Origin: Ostrinia nubilalis
Lineage: Eukaryota > Arthropoda > Insecta > Lepidoptera > Crambidae
Direction: 5' to 3'
Assembly (NCBI RefSeq): GCF_963855985.1
Contig: NW_026973566.1
Span: 4,502,501 to 4,566,500, forward strand
DNA: 64,000 bases
Shown here: positions 24,300 to 35,597 of the stretch, one piece after another
Layout of the letters: each line of letters begins with the position of its first letter
Position numbering within the stretch: the stretch's first letter is position 1
Notes under the pieces: model-generated
The model's input: the letters and a program-made list of their open reading frames with translations, nothing else
The model's database searches: none
Told to the model about the DNA's origin: nothing
Made by a program: the position numbers and the translations under genes

Positions 24300-25340
24300 C
24301 GAAAATATTTCTCATACAATTTGATACCATAATGATCATTCTTCATAAAAAATTTAAAACCTACATATTTAAAAACATAATCATTGATATTCATAATATC
24401 ACTAATCATACACTTAGTTTTTACTAATATTTGTTTTCATATATTTTTCTATACTAATGATCGAAACTCATAATCATTCGAATAAATAACTATAATATTC
24501 ATAAATGTGATGTATCCTAATATATGTTTTCATAAATTTATTACTCATAAGTGTATTTATCCATATTATTGAAAATCATGATGTCTATATTCATGTTAAA
24601 TCGTATTTTAACATTAAATTAATTTGAAATGGTCCAAAACAGGCAATATTTTGTGCCACAAAACTAACGTGACAGAAACGAATCGCTGCAAAACCGACTC
24701 CACGTAGTCTTGTCTGCCCTACCCCTAGAGTGTAATTTAAAAGCCGGAGGCGCGGAGGGAGGGCAGCCCTCGCCCGCTGTAACGAGGCTCAGGCACCCGG
24801 GTGAGCTGGAGCGGCTGAGGCTGGTCGCCGAGGCGCCGAAGGCGCCGATGGCGGTCCAAAAAGCCGAAGCTGCGGAAGCAAGCGTGGGTGCCTGAGCCTC
24901 GTTACGCAAGGGCGGAAGGGCTGCACATCCCGCAGCGCCGGAGACGAGGAGATACCAATGCATGCTGCATGCTTGCTTTCATGCTGCATGCTCTGCATGC
25001 TTATCTACTCTATTAAATTATATATGATTTTTTTAAAGATACGAGTATGTCTGTTATAAAGTAAATTATTCTGAACAACAACATTATGAGTTGAAGTATG
25101 TTCTTAGTAACAACATTATTAATTAAAACAATATGATCAATGAATGTTATGAAGAAAAAAGATCTGAAAATAAAAAATATATATTTTAAATGGTTCTTGG
25201 TAGTAACAGTATTGATAAAAAAATTATGATCACTAACTGTTATGAGCTCGGATGGTAGTAATAAAAATGTATGAATAAAAAAAGTATGAAAAATAAAATT
25301 ATGAAGAGAGATTATTATGAACACAAATCGGTAGTAAGAC
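24300..25340. repeat. Strand-asymmetric TCATAA / TTATGA clusters
   Basis: Left block (24,300-24,600) is dense in TCAT/TCATAA words; right block (25,080-25,340) is dense in ATGA/TTATGA words, its complement. The blocks flank a GC-rich core. Open frames here are composition artefacts. Confidence 0.6.
24779..24905. repeat. GC-rich hairpin with exact 20-base arms
   Basis: GTAACGAGGCTCAGGCACCC at 24,779-24,798 and its complement ending near 24,905 enclose a GC-rich loop. No ORF is credible. It may be a tiny inserted MITE. Confidence 0.8.
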
Positions 25341-25432
25341 AAAGAATAGGATTTAGAATTTTATGTGAGCCAATATAGAACCCTGCATTAACGTAATAAT
25401 AACCGTTATTCTAAATTTCATAGTCATGGTAA

Positions 25433-26712
25433 GGGGGCGTCCATAAATTACGTGAGACTTTTAGGGGGGGGAGGGGGTCAACGAAAACCTCACTAAATCT
25501 CACGTGGGGGAGAGGGGGGGTCTCGGAAAATATCACGTAATTTTTCCCGCAAGAAATAGAATAAAATTGCCAGAAAACTGGGTTATTGAAGTAAAAAAAA
25601 AATGTTTTTTTTATGATGATAATGACAATTTATTCCAAGCCGTCTAAATCAAATTAAACTAAAAATGCCTCCATCTGCATAATTTTGTGAACACTAAAGA
25701 TGCAGAATAAATGCCGAAATTGAGAAAATTCGAAATTAAAAAAAAACGTCATCGGCATCTCTATTGCGTAAAAAATTGGCCAAGTGCGTGTCGTGCCACG
25801 CGCAGTGTAGGGTTCCGTAGTTGTCTGTCGTTACCTACCACAATATATTTCAGAAGCAAGCAATTACTTCATCTAAAGTCACTTCATATTTTCTTCTAAG
25901 GAATTTTTACTGGTTAAGAAATTGTATAATACATGAGTCAAATGACTATTACTCTTAAACTAAGTAATGTATCTTAACCGTTATAGTTTTCCTTGAAAAA
26001 ATTCATCCCCCTTTACATGCAGGGGAGCTACCCTAGAATTATTATTTTTTCAAAATTTTATTTTATCATTTTGTCGGCGTGATTAATATACATACCTTCA
26101 CAAAATTACAGTTCCCCAATGCCAAAAGTTTCCAAGCGAAACCTCGGACAGACAGACAGACATATCGAAACGATAAGGGTTCCTTTTCAGGACTACGGAA
26201 CCCTAAAAAATGACATTACATACGTATGAAAATATTATGTATTCGTCGTTAAAGTAACCAATAGTCAAATTTGACAGATGTCAAATGACAAATGGTTAAA
26301 TAACAGAAAAAAATGTTTTTATAATAATGTTTAACTTGACTTTTAGTACATTTTTTAACTATTAGTTTACGTTTTATTAATATTTAACCATTAGTAGCAA
26401 AATTTAACAATTACTTATTTTAACTATGAATCAAAAAACTGGTGCTTGGTTGAAGCAATTGCTTGTCTTACTAAACGACCGGAAGCTACGGAACCCTGCA
26501 CTGCGCGTGGCACGACACTGGGTTACTGATTTTTTCATATAAATGTAATAGACTCGAAGCATAGACATTGCAAAATAGGAATTTTATTAAATATCACGTG
26601 AGATTAGGGGGGTGGGGGAGGGGGTCAGGCAAAATCTCACCAAATCTCACCAAGGGGGGCGGGGGGGTTGAAAAATGGCCAAAATTGTCTCACGTAATTT
26701 ATGGACGCCCCC
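25433..26712. mobile_element. Element G, TIR transposon with TAA duplication
   Basis: Termini GGGGGCGTCCATAAATTACG and its complement, flanked by TAA on both sides (25,430-25,432; 26,713-26,715). G-rich subterminal tracts occur at both ends. A 3-base TAA duplication fits PIF/Harbinger-like targeting. No transposase; a second repeat is nested at 25,775-26,210. Confidence 0.8.
25775..26210 (+). repeat. Dispersed repeat nested in element G
   Basis: Opens with GGCCAAGTGCGTGTCGTGCC and GGGTTCCGTAG and closes with (GACA)n then GACTACGGAACCCTAAAAA. A partial inverted copy of its head (CTACGGAACCCTGCACTGCG) is at 26,487-26,520. Related to the termini at 4,918 and 8,925. Confidence 0.65.
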
Positions 26713-27251
26713 TAACTATCCCATTTGTGTATGGCATAAAAATAAGTCATTGATTTCGGCAACTAACTTTTTTGCTTCGTTTCGTTGCTACGTTTGAAAT
26801 AAAAGATTTTTGCAAACGCAAAGGTATTTTAACGAACTTTTGAATAAACATCATTCCATTAAGGCCACTAAATAAGTACTTACCACATAAGATTTTTTTA
26901 TGTTACCAAAAATAAATAAACTTTAATTTAATCCTTAATTAATAATTAGTAGTAGCCCTAGAATAGCTTGTGTGGCGCCGCCCGCCGGTCCGTCGTCCGC
27001 GGCCAGTGGCCCAACGGCAGCACAAGCGCAATGGCGGCCATTACGTAAGCTAGTGTGCGTGCGGATCTTTGTCAGTGTTTTGGTAAATCAGCTGAACAGG
27101 GTGTTGTATTGGGTTGATAAGAAATGAAGTTGTTTCCTTAATTATCTCCGAAACTAGCCTGAATTTTTGGCTCAAACTTTGGGAACGTATTCAGTGTAAC
27201 GTATACATGCTCCCATTAAACGGAACGTAGCTGATTTAGAAGGACCCTATA

Positions 27252-27855
27252 CAGTGTGTCCGGGCATGTAGTGATCAAACTTTAAGGGCGTAATCTATGG
27301 ACAATTTTATCGATGAAAATACTTCAAATTTGGGGCCTGACCCATTTCTCGAAAAATTACATCGATTTAAGTTTTTAATTTTTAGTTTACACCTCTTCTT
27401 TAAAAAACAAGTGAAAGCGTGGGTAGCTTAACATTAATATGCAAATATTTTATATCATGCGATAGCCAATAAAATTATCTATTAGTAGAAGAAGAAAACA
27501 GACACAAATTTCATACATTTTAAGGGAGTAAGAATGGATTTAATTAGAAAAATACATTACTTTTTTCACTTCTTTTTCAGTTATTTTCCAACACAAGAAA
27601 AACCAGGTCGTCAAGGTATGTTTTATTTGCATTGTATTATTTGTATTTGAGCTATTCTACAAAACGAATGTAAATTTATTAGTCTACGTCTATTAGTTTC
27701 GACGTAATTGTTGAACAAAGATACCCCTTCCCAGCGGTTTCCATAGCGCAGCACGCGACATGCGAAAATGCACTGCCTGAAAGAATCACACAACCTATTC
27801 CGATAACCATAGATTACGCCCTTAAAGTTTGATCACTACATGCCCGGACACACTG
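27252..27855. mobile_element. MITE-like element D
   Basis: Termini CAGTGTGTCCGGGCATGTAG and its complement, with inverted similarity continuing through AAACTTTAAGGGCGTAATC; TA on both sides. It inserted next to element A's TA duplication. Pieces recur at 35,755-36,134 and 59,921-60,225. Confidence 0.9.
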
Positions 27856-27857
27856 TA

Positions 27858-29708
27858 TAAGGAATAAGAGTGGTCCCAGTACACTGCCCTGGGGGACACC
27901 GAACCTGTTGATCCTATAGGTAGACGTGTGTTTTGTCAATTCTTTTTTTTCGTCCAAAGCTACAATTTCCACGCATTGTGTTCTGTTTACTAAGTAACTT
28001 TGGATTTGGATAGTCATATGTAGGACCACGGATACCACAAAGTTCACATTTAGCCAATAACCTATCATGACGTACGTAATCGAAAGCTTTGCTCATGTCG
28101 AAAAACACTGTAGAGACTAACTTATTTTTATCGACATTCTCTAAAATACCTTTTATCAATTTGAATGCAGCTAAAGTCGTGGATTTTCCTTTTTGAAATC
28201 CATTTTGTTCACTTTTAATTATGTCAAATTTATTAAGGTAATCAACTAGTCTAGCATGCATGGCTTTTTCAAATATTTTTGACAGTATTGGGATTAAAGT
28301 AATCGGACGATAATTATTTATATCCATTGGATCATTTTTCTTAAAAATTGGTTTCACTACAGAACTTTTAAGTTTACTTGGAAACCGACCAGTTTCGAAC
28401 GAAAAATTCACCAAATATGCTAGAACTTCCGCAATATAGTATGCACTGTGCTTAACCATGTCTGTAGATAGTTCGTCATATCCTACTGATTGGGTCGGTT
28501 TCAAGGATTTGATAATTTTAATGATCTCTACAGGGTCACAAGGACGTAGGTAGATGCTTTGTGGCTGTTTGTGCATATTTATGTTGTCATCGGGTTTTAA
28601 AGTGTCAGTTACTTGTGTCAAGTTAGTGTAATGATTATGAAAAATGTCAGTTATTAAGTCAAGGTCTGTAATTATTTCATTATTATGGATTATTTTAATG
28701 TCAGTATTTGGTTGTGTTTTATTTTTATTATTATTTATTATATTCCAAGAAGCTTTGCATTTATTTACGGCTCTAGAGACACAACTTTTTTAGCAGCTTA
28801 TTGTAGTTAAGATATTTATGCTTTGATTGGCTGGTTTTTTTCTATAATAGTCAAATCGTAGATCCCTTTTTGTATTGCAGGATCTCTTAATGCCTTTCGT
28901 GATCCATTTATACTTTTTAGGTTTGTTGTTTATTTTAATTTTTAACAAAGGAAAGCATAATTTAAAAAGCAGTACATAAATGTCATGAAAGTAGCCAAAT
29001 GCGAGGTTGAAATCTTTAAATTCATACAGCTCCGACCAGGTGAGTTGTCCTAAATACTCTTTGAACTTGTCAACATTTTCTTTGCTATAGTCTCTTTTCC
29101 AAACGAACCATTGTTGGACTGGAATGTTTTTATTATTCAGCGAGTACTGTAGGGTTTGGCCAGTCTCGTGATCAGATAAACCTAATTTATGAACCTTACC
29201 TTCAGCAGATTTAATATTACTCACGAAAAGATCTAAACATGCATTTCGTCTTGTCGGTTCATTTGTGGATGTGAAAATTATAGTTTTGCATTATAAGTTG
29301 CAGTTGTTCGGAGTTTTTGGTTTGTTTGAGTAGATTTACATTGAAGTCACCTGTAATAACTATCTTTTTATTTTTTTCATTTCGAAATTTAAATAAAATA
29401 AATTCTAATTTTTCAAAAAAAATATTTATATTGGACGTTGGTGTACGATGTATACATATTATTATAAGTCTATATTTTGGTATATAAACTCCACAACACT
29501 CAATTCGTTTTCATGCGCTATATCCTTTAGAAATGTTAACTCATTGTATTCCGTATAATCTCTACATAAAACACAAGCTCATCCTCGCCTTTGCGATCTT
29601 CTACAGTATGAGGAGGCAACCTGAAAGTTTTTTAGTCTAACATTTTGTATCTCTCCTAACTTTAAAAAAGTCTCACATAAACATTAACATCTATATAGGT
29701 ACCATCCA
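27858..29708 (-). pseudogene. APE-type LINE, endonuclease and N-terminal RT
   Basis: Minus strand, from about 29,700 down. AP-endonuclease traces include SSYCRRSQRRG, IVITGDFNVNLL (about 29,340) and GLSDHETGQTLQ (about 29,165). The RT follows: GYDELSTDMVK, KPIFKKNDPMDINNYRPITL, EQNGFQKGKSTT, TVFFDMSKAFDYV (motif A) and GVPQGSVLGPLLFLI (motif B). Several frameshifts break it. The coding region runs straight into element D at 27,857 and resumes beyond element A at 21,918, between motif B and the FADD motif. Its 5' border (about 29,708) lies inside a Polinton protease gene. Confidence 0.85.
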
Positions 29709-30015
29709 TGATTACCATAACTATCAAAGTATTCAATGTAATTATTAAATTTTCCATAGGCTACCCAATGCGTACCAGAGCTTTTAGTCGTGTCAAGGTT
29801 TACGATGGCACATTCTATTGAAAAAGGTTTATTTGGTAATTTATCTCTCATAAATACTCCTCGAAAAAAGGGAATATTATATGAGTGATTTATTATATCA
29901 ATATTAGTTAAAGCTCTATTGGGTAGCCTACAATTTAGTTTTTTTCTGAGAGACGTATATTCCAAGTACATTTTTGTACGGTTTTAGATGTAATCCCTTT
30001 CCAAAGCATACTGCT
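29709..30015 (-). pseudogene. Polinton adenain-like protease, 5' part (shattered copy)
   Basis: Minus-strand frame containing LPNRALTNIDIINHSYNI, FFRGVFMRDKLP, then SSGTHWVAYGK (catalytic His) and YFDSYGN (acidic residue). It stops matching after SYGN, where the LINE inserted; the cysteine-bearing C-terminus is missing. The first ATG overlaps the end of the pX-like gene in another frame. Because the NRALTNIDII stretch is uninterrupted, this copy is the empty-site reference for the 2.2-kb insertion in the complete element's protease. Confidence 0.85.
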
Positions 30016-30219
30016 TCTATTTGCTTATTGTGTCTTTCTAGTTCTGATAATTGTTTTTTAGCTGTTCTGAATTCATTTATAGTTTTAGCGATTCCCGCAG
30101 CACCTCCAACTAAACTTCCAGCGGCAGATAAGCCAGCAATTATCGGTATTAATGGCAGAAATCCACCACTTTTTGGTACAGGTATAATTCGTGGCACTTT
30201 AATAGATAAATCTGATGCT
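29928..30219 (-). pseudogene. Polinton pX-like core protein, C-terminal part (shattered copy)
   Basis: Minus-strand frame with PRIIPVPKSGGFLPLIPI, LSAAGSLVGGAAGI and QLSELERHNKQIEAVC, nearly the same as the intact protein at 53,739-54,221. Its N-terminal half is 4.7 kb away at 34,962-35,158, on the other side of element F, which inserted with an AATT duplication. Confidence 0.9.
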
Positions 30220-30249
30220 AATTCGCACCCCCCCTGGAAGAAGTATGCA

Positions 30250-31400
30250 AGTCCACTTGTGCGATATTTTTTTTATTGCACTAAAAAATCAAGAAGGAGG
30301 TAATACATATTGTCAATTTTTTTCATAATTTTTCTCTTAAAAATGAAGAAATTATGTACAAATATGTAAAATATTGCAACATTAAAATATCTAAATCTCC
30401 ATAACAAAAACGAAGTAAATATATTTGCATTTAATTGTTTAATAAAGTTCCGTATGAATAATAGCATATTAATATTTACATACATCTTCCACGAAGACTT
30501 TAAATCTATCGCGTATCTATTGTTGCATACTTATTTTAGGATATTATTTGGTGGGTATCGTGGTGCAAGTTCAGTTGCGTAGTTTTTCCACGAAACTTTT
30601 GTGCACATTATGCTGGTAATTTTGTGCAAGTCTAGATGCCTAATTCTTCCACGAAGCTTTTATTCGCATTATAATATATAACAATTGATACGTTATTTTC
30701 TACGTAGATATCTTTGTGCAAGTCTAGTTGCTAATATCTTGCGAAACTTTTGGCGATGTTGTATTTTATACCGATATTGATACATTTATTTAGATGTAAT
30801 TAAGTCATTAACAAAGCACAAATTGACTTAGTTTCAGTCATTTAAGTATCCAATCCACTACTTTTTGCACTAAATACCCTTATAAGACTATCAGATCCTG
30901 TGTGTTTATCAAAAATTCGTCCCAATGATTACTTACCACGTGGTAATTATCGGTCTTTATGAGTACAAGATCCATTTTAAATTCTGTCTCTCTCTTCAGT
31001 GAATCGTTATCGTAGTTATCGTGATAAATTTTCATCTTTCCAGAGCCGCATGAGTTCATTTATTAGCTTATGCGTGTATTGCCAGCGTGACAAGGTATGT
31101 ATCTATACGTCTTTTGGAGCAGTAAGCAACAATCGGTGTGTCCCCAATTATAGAATGACACAAGTTTATATGTATTTTAAGGATTATTGTAATCAAAAGG
31201 ACATACTCGTAATGGTCAGACGTTTAAAAATGGAAGAAACTGATACAAAACTGTTGCCATCTTTTCGTATGTACGATGAGCGAATACTGACTGTATTCTT
31301 TTCAGGTGGTACTTGATCGACCGGACGCCAACCTTCCGCAGACCTCCACAGATTGTACTTGCCACTGGAATGTAGTGCCTATCCTAGTGTTGACGCTATT
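30250..31400. other. AT-rich interior of element F, no gene
   Basis: Contains imperfect repeats of GTGCAAGTCTAGTTGC/TTCCACGAAACTTTTG near 30,550-30,760. An open frame at 30,999-31,316 is unrecognised. Confidence 0.3.
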
Positions 31401-31557
31401 TGTCCAGTAAATTGCATTTATTTCCAGGCCTTATGAAACTCCTGGCTCAGACAAAGTTCCTATCCTGGTTGCTTCACAGGTCCGGCCACTCTTCAACAAA
31501 GCGTATAAAAGCACCTATAAGTGTTGGACCAAATAAAAACTGTTCTTTCTTTCTTTA

Positions 31558-31737
31558 TAGGTTCACCCAAACCAACGCAATCTCAAGCGATCAGCCGGCG
31601 TGCAGTGATGACGATTAGACTAAGGGTTCGGCCAAACCAACGCGATCACAGCGCGATCAGCTGGCGTGCAGCGATGGCGACCAGACCTAAATGCATTGTT
31701 CGCCATCGCTGCACGCCGGTTGATCGAGTGTGAACCT
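31558..31737. mobile_element. Small MITE
   Basis: GGTTCACCC...GATCAGCCGGCGTGCAGTGATG and, inverted, CATCGCTGCACGCCGG...GTGTGAACC; an internal partial duplicate lies at 31,627-31,680. Confidence 0.65.
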
Positions 31738-31819
31738 TATAGGATTTGGAAGTGATGTCACCAACGAGTTCAATGTGGGTAGCTTTTGTAGTCATGCAGA
31801 CAATAAATATCACTATATT

Positions 31820-33100
31820 ATAGGCTTCTATAGTTTTGTTCCCTTGGACATCAAAATTTAAAAGGGTCCTTCAAAATCGTCTCCCTTGTTCATGAATTGT
31901 CTAGATTGAGATACTTGCTGTTCTGGTAAATCTACCATTATTTGTACTTTGGCAGTAGCATTCAAATTAGCACAATTGAAACATCTGTGCACGTATTTTC
32001 TCGCCAATGGTTTCGCCTTGATAATCCAAAATGTGGAGCTGTATCAGCTTTCTTATGAATTATAGTATTAATTATTATAAACGTTTTCGACTTTCTCCAC
32101 GACGCGGTTTGCAACAATAGATTTCCACCTATTCGTCTCTCCAGACAGCTAGGCGATCACAATAGAAAAACCTGTTCACAGTGTTCGAACATCTGTGAGG
32201 TTGGTATTCTTCACATTACTTCTTCTCATTTGCTTCATCCAGTTTACTCAAAGCACCACATAGCTCAAGACGTGGTAAAAAAAATACTTTTTAGAGAGCA
32301 CTTGAGTTTTTAACAATTAATTTCGTTTTAAATCCTTCATCTAGTTGATAGTGAACGGCTGCAGTTTATTGCACTCACAGAGGCATCGCTAAATTAATCG
32401 TATTGTATTTTTACTCGGCCTGCATCCAACGCCTTCCCGCTACCTTTATCAGGTCGTCGGACCACCTTGTGGATCGATGTCCTAACGCTGCGTTTTCCGG
32501 TACGTGGTGTCCGCTCCATATCCTTGCCTGCCCCATCGGCCGTCAGTTCTGTGTACTATGTGCTTCCAACCGCGCGATGTGTGAGTCATTGGGGGAGGCC
32601 TATGTTCAGCAGTGGACGTCCTGTGGCTGAAATGATGATGATGTATTTTTTCTCTCTATCTATAGATAGTATACCAACCTATATCTGTATTTTGTCAATG
32701 TGAATCAAATCCTGCCGTATCTTAATCCAATCTTTTTCTAATGAGTTACTTATCTTTCCATCCTTACTAGTTTTTTATCAGCCAAAGTTTTTTTTTGAAA
32801 CAAATAAATACTTTCTATTCCATTTCCATTAGAATCTTAGCCATGACTGTACTTAACGACGCTAAGCTCCAGCCAAGGGGATCAAAAAGTTTGATCAGAT
32901 GTATCAGATAAAATGTTACGTTTCATGGTTGGTTTTGCAATTTGTGGTATATTCACATTGTATTGAAATCTGTGCTCAAATTCCATTCAATACCCAATGC
33001 TTGGACTGTTCCATCAAGGTTCATAAAACTACTTTAGCACTAGCTTATATTTTGTTGTCTTCTATTGACTTCATAAACTCAACGCAGAACTAGGTAGCAA
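31820..33100 (-). pseudogene. Pao/BEL pol remnant (RT, RNase H, integrase start)
   Basis: Minus strand, from about 33,050 down: DGTVQALGIEWN and KLFDPLGWSLASLSTVMAK (Pao RT), then IALSGETNRWKSIVANRV (RNase H end), then ARKYVHRCFNCANLNATAK with MVDLPEQQVSQ (integrase zinc module and approach to the core). Stops and shifts are frequent. An upstream piece, INDLLSGVDWSIEA (YxDD region), lies near 33,480, past an inserted LINE tail. An RTE-like tail is inserted at 32,405-32,645. Confidence 0.75.
32405..32645 (+). mobile_element. RTE-like LINE 3' end with (GAT)n tail
   Basis: Contains AGGTCGTCGGACCACCTTGT, ends GTTCAGCAGTGGACGTCCTG, then GGCTGAAATGATGATGATG. The same tail is at 55,490-55,775. Confidence 0.75.
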
Positions 33101-33104
33101 AAGG

Positions 33105-33425
33105 TGTTTGACCGCAATTGCATGTGATGTTAAGTGAGATGCAGTATAAGATGATAGATATCTACCTGTAAGTGCCTATAAGGTCCGGTATAGTGCTCAG
33201 GAGAGACAGCAGCAGGTAGCGACCTGTTCCCATTATAAAAGAGTTTATCGAAACGCTTAGTGCAAGCTGGTGGAATGTCGACAATGTAGGAATGATACGT
33301 TAACCAGTGTCTGATGATGGAAGGGGGCTGGTGGAATTAGGTCGTGTAATTCCTTCACACATTCTATGAAGTGTAACCTGGTGGATGGTCACATCAGATG
33401 TATTATTATCTGCTCTGTAAGTTCT
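33105..33425 (-). mobile_element. LINE 3'-terminal fragment inside the Pao remnant
   Basis: Minus strand ends TCACTTAACATCACATGCAA, then TTGCGGTCAAACACC. It separates the Pao YxDD region (about 33,480) from the rest of its RT. Confidence 0.55.
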
Positions 33426-33560
33426 CATTAAATTATAGCATTATAGCTTCAATTGACCAGTCCACTCCTGATAAAAGGTCGTTGATATAAAAATATTGTT
33501 TTATTATTTTATAGAAATCGGTACTCCGGTAATCCGAATCATTTTTTGTCACATAAATCT
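33426..33560 (-). pseudogene. Pao RT catalytic-region fragment
   Basis: Minus-strand trace FYINDLLSGVDWSIEA, the Pao (Y-V/I-x-D)-LLSG motif. It is collinear with the remnant below 33,100. Confidence 0.55.
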
Positions 33561-33914
33561 GAAGATCATCTTCATAATGTCATCTATGAAGCAAACACGT
33601 TTCATCTCATTATAATATTTCTCGGGTTTTCTTGCAGCTGGGAACCTACAAGCAGTTCGTTATTCAGTGAAATAGAAATCGAACCTTAACACAAAGCATC
33701 AAATATTATAATCGTGCGTGAGTTGTCTCCGTATTATTCCAGACGACCGCATGATGAGGTAAGTATACTGTCAGTCTTGTTTCTTTTTTTTTTTCAGGTA
33801 GGTTCTTTTATTAAAAAAAATCTGTGTGTTCGTTAATCTTTTTTCAGTTCTAGTGATTTCTGTAACTTCCTTTCTAATTGAACGGACCTGTGAGTGGTTA
33901 TGTTTCTGGGTTTT

Positions 33915-34250
33915 TTAAGGGAAAGGAGGCAAACGAGCAGACGAATCACCTGATGGTAAGTGTTTACCCGCCGCCCATAGACACCCGCTCCTCGGTGAGT
34001 TACAGGTGCGTTGATTGTCTTTAAAGTATTAGAGTCTGCTCTTAAAGGTTTTAGGTCGTATTGGTCCGCAAATACTGCAAACGGCAGTTCATTCCTCGGT
34101 TTGGTGTCTGCAAATGGTGATTGTGGATTTTCTGTTTTAAATGGTAACTTTACAAAATATCTATCTACCGCTTCCGTAAAAAAAAATGTCCTGAAGCAGT
34201 GGTTGGGTTAATACTGGGGAGTGTAAAACTATAAAAGTGCTTTATAAAAG
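33915..34250 (+). mobile_element. Lepidopteran LINE tail
   Basis: AAGGAGGCAAACGAGCAGACG, then ATCACCTGATGGTAAGTG, CCGCCCATAGACACCCGC and, further on, AGGTCGTATTGGTCCGCAAA. A recurrent lepidopteran repeat; only a fragment here. Confidence 0.65.
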
Positions 34251-34276
34251 CCTACTTGCAAAAATAAATGAGTTTT

Positions 34277-34394
34277 ATGCCCGTTTTCACCATTAATCCC
34301 AAATTTTTAAGTGACCCCTATAAAAACAAAATTCCTGTTATGTATCACCATAGAGGTCACTTACAAATTAGAGATTGATGGTGAAAACGGGCAT
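34277..34394. mobile_element. 118-base MITE with 22-base inverted ends
   Basis: ATGCCCGTTTTCACCATTAA at the left and its near-exact complement at the right (TTGATGGTGAAAACGGGCAT). No coding capacity. Confidence 0.8.
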
Positions 34395-34961
34395 TAGTCC
34401 TTTTGATAGCTCGTCTCTCCCTAAAAATGCAATTTCCGAAAATTATAATATAGTTATGCAAAAATATTGTAACTTTTTGATTTTGAATAAAGCTATAATT
34501 TTAAATACTACCATAAGTAATGTAATTTTTCACAAGGTAAAAGTACGTTATCCTTTTTACGAATTTATTTCAATACGAATAGTTCGAGGAAAAACTACGT
34601 AAACTACACTTACACGTTGAATGCACGACTAAATCTGAACGCCAATAAGTGGTTATCTGCAATAATACCAAACAGCATGTATTCCTTTACATGTCAACAA
34701 TGCAATATTCATAATTACAACAACAAGTGTTAAATATGTTTCGCGGAATAAGTACGCAACGCTCTTTTTTAAGTTTTTCTCAAAACCTATTAAGTGTATT
34801 TTAAATATAAATACATAGGCCCCTCACAGACATTTTAAGCTATCTTTTGATGTATAACACATATTTTTAATAATGGTAATACATTTTTAGGACAGTTTTT
34901 TTACGCTCCTGAAAAGTTGGCATTTTTCACTTGCGTACTTATTCCAGGAAGGGTGCGAATT

Positions 34962-35158
34962 CTTGAGCTGTTGCACATGCCAATTTCATCAAAGCCTTTT
35001 TACATTTGGGCTTTATGCTCTTTGTGTTTTTTGGTGCATGAAACAATAGTTTTAAACGATTTCTTTACACTTTTGCCTGAAGGTTTTCTTTTTTGTTCAT
35101 TAAATCCATATTTTTTATCTGGATTGTGTGATGCTGAAGCAGCTTGTTTTATTTTCAT
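34962..35158 (-). pseudogene. Polinton pX-like core protein, N-terminal part (shattered copy)
   Basis: Starts at an ATG (35,158). Traces KSVKKSFKTIVSCTKKH and, one frame on, KPKCKKALMKLACATAQE match the basic N-terminal half of the protein at 53,739-54,221. A frameshift separates the two. It ends exactly at the AATT duplication of element F; the remainder resumes at 30,219. Confidence 0.85.
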
Positions 35159-35325
35159 TGTAGTAAAGTTTAAAGTACTTATTGTGATTTATTGCAAACA
35201 ATTAATGATGCTAGTGTGCTAATTAGTAGACTTGATTGTTTTAAGAAGTAATATGAAATGAAGCTAGATTAGCAAGTAATGTCTTTAAATAAGCACACCG
35301 TTTAGGTTGTTAACAATAGTAACAA

Positions 35326-35392
35326 CTACAATACATTTGCTTTATCAATCCAACTATTTTCACTGGTCGGAAGGCCTAACCATTTGACATAC
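35326..35392 (-). pseudogene. Polinton integrase, chromodomain end (shattered copy)
   Basis: Minus-strand codons read YVKWLGLPTSENSWIDKANVL and stop, matching the last residues of the intact integrase. The preceding codons are 4.4 kb away at 39,797 because element B inserted inside the chromodomain with an ATAC duplication. Confidence 0.9.
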
Positions 35393-35597
35393 GGAGCATT
35401 CCACGCGAAGCGGACAGGTAAAAAATGTTTCCGATTTCAGTAATATTTGAGTATGTTCTACTTATACATATTATTGATACGTGTACCAAATATTTTTGTA
35501 ATATAATGACTAGTTTAAGAGTTATGGGTCTTCGAAGTTTTCGACAACCGGTTGGCATGCAGTACTTTAAAGCCGATTATGGAGTCATAAAATTATA

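Larger units (their letters stand above)
21921..27249. mobile_element. Element A, copy 1 (TA-flanked, non-coding)
   Basis: Termini CAGGGTCCTTCTAAA at 21,921 and its complement ending TTTAGAAGGACCCTA at 27,249, flanked by TA and extended by TTCCGTTTAATGGG-type similarity. No coding frame is recognised. It carries an insertion (22,398-22,683), a GC-rich hairpin (24,779-24,905) and element G (25,433-26,712). Copy 2 (41,846 onward) lacks the first of these and has the Polinton instead. Confidence 0.85.
30224..34957. mobile_element. Element F: insertion with CGCACCC termini and AATT duplication
   Basis: Termini CGCACCC...CCTGGAAGAAGTATGC at 30,224 and the complement ending at 34,957, with about 28 bases of inverted similarity; AATT at 30,220-30,223 and 34,958-34,961. 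The Polinton pX-like gene is continuous across the junction when the insert is ignored. The interior holds no recognised transposase, only Pao and LINE debris and two small MITEs. Confidence 0.8.

Noticed and set aside
24664..24998. Three overlapping Ala/Pro-rich frames
   Set aside because: GC-rich hairpin composition; frames overlap on both strands and show no domain.
25013..25342. 109-codon hydrophobic minus-strand frame
   Set aside because: Arises from repeated TTATGA words read as Ile/Phe/His; matches no family.
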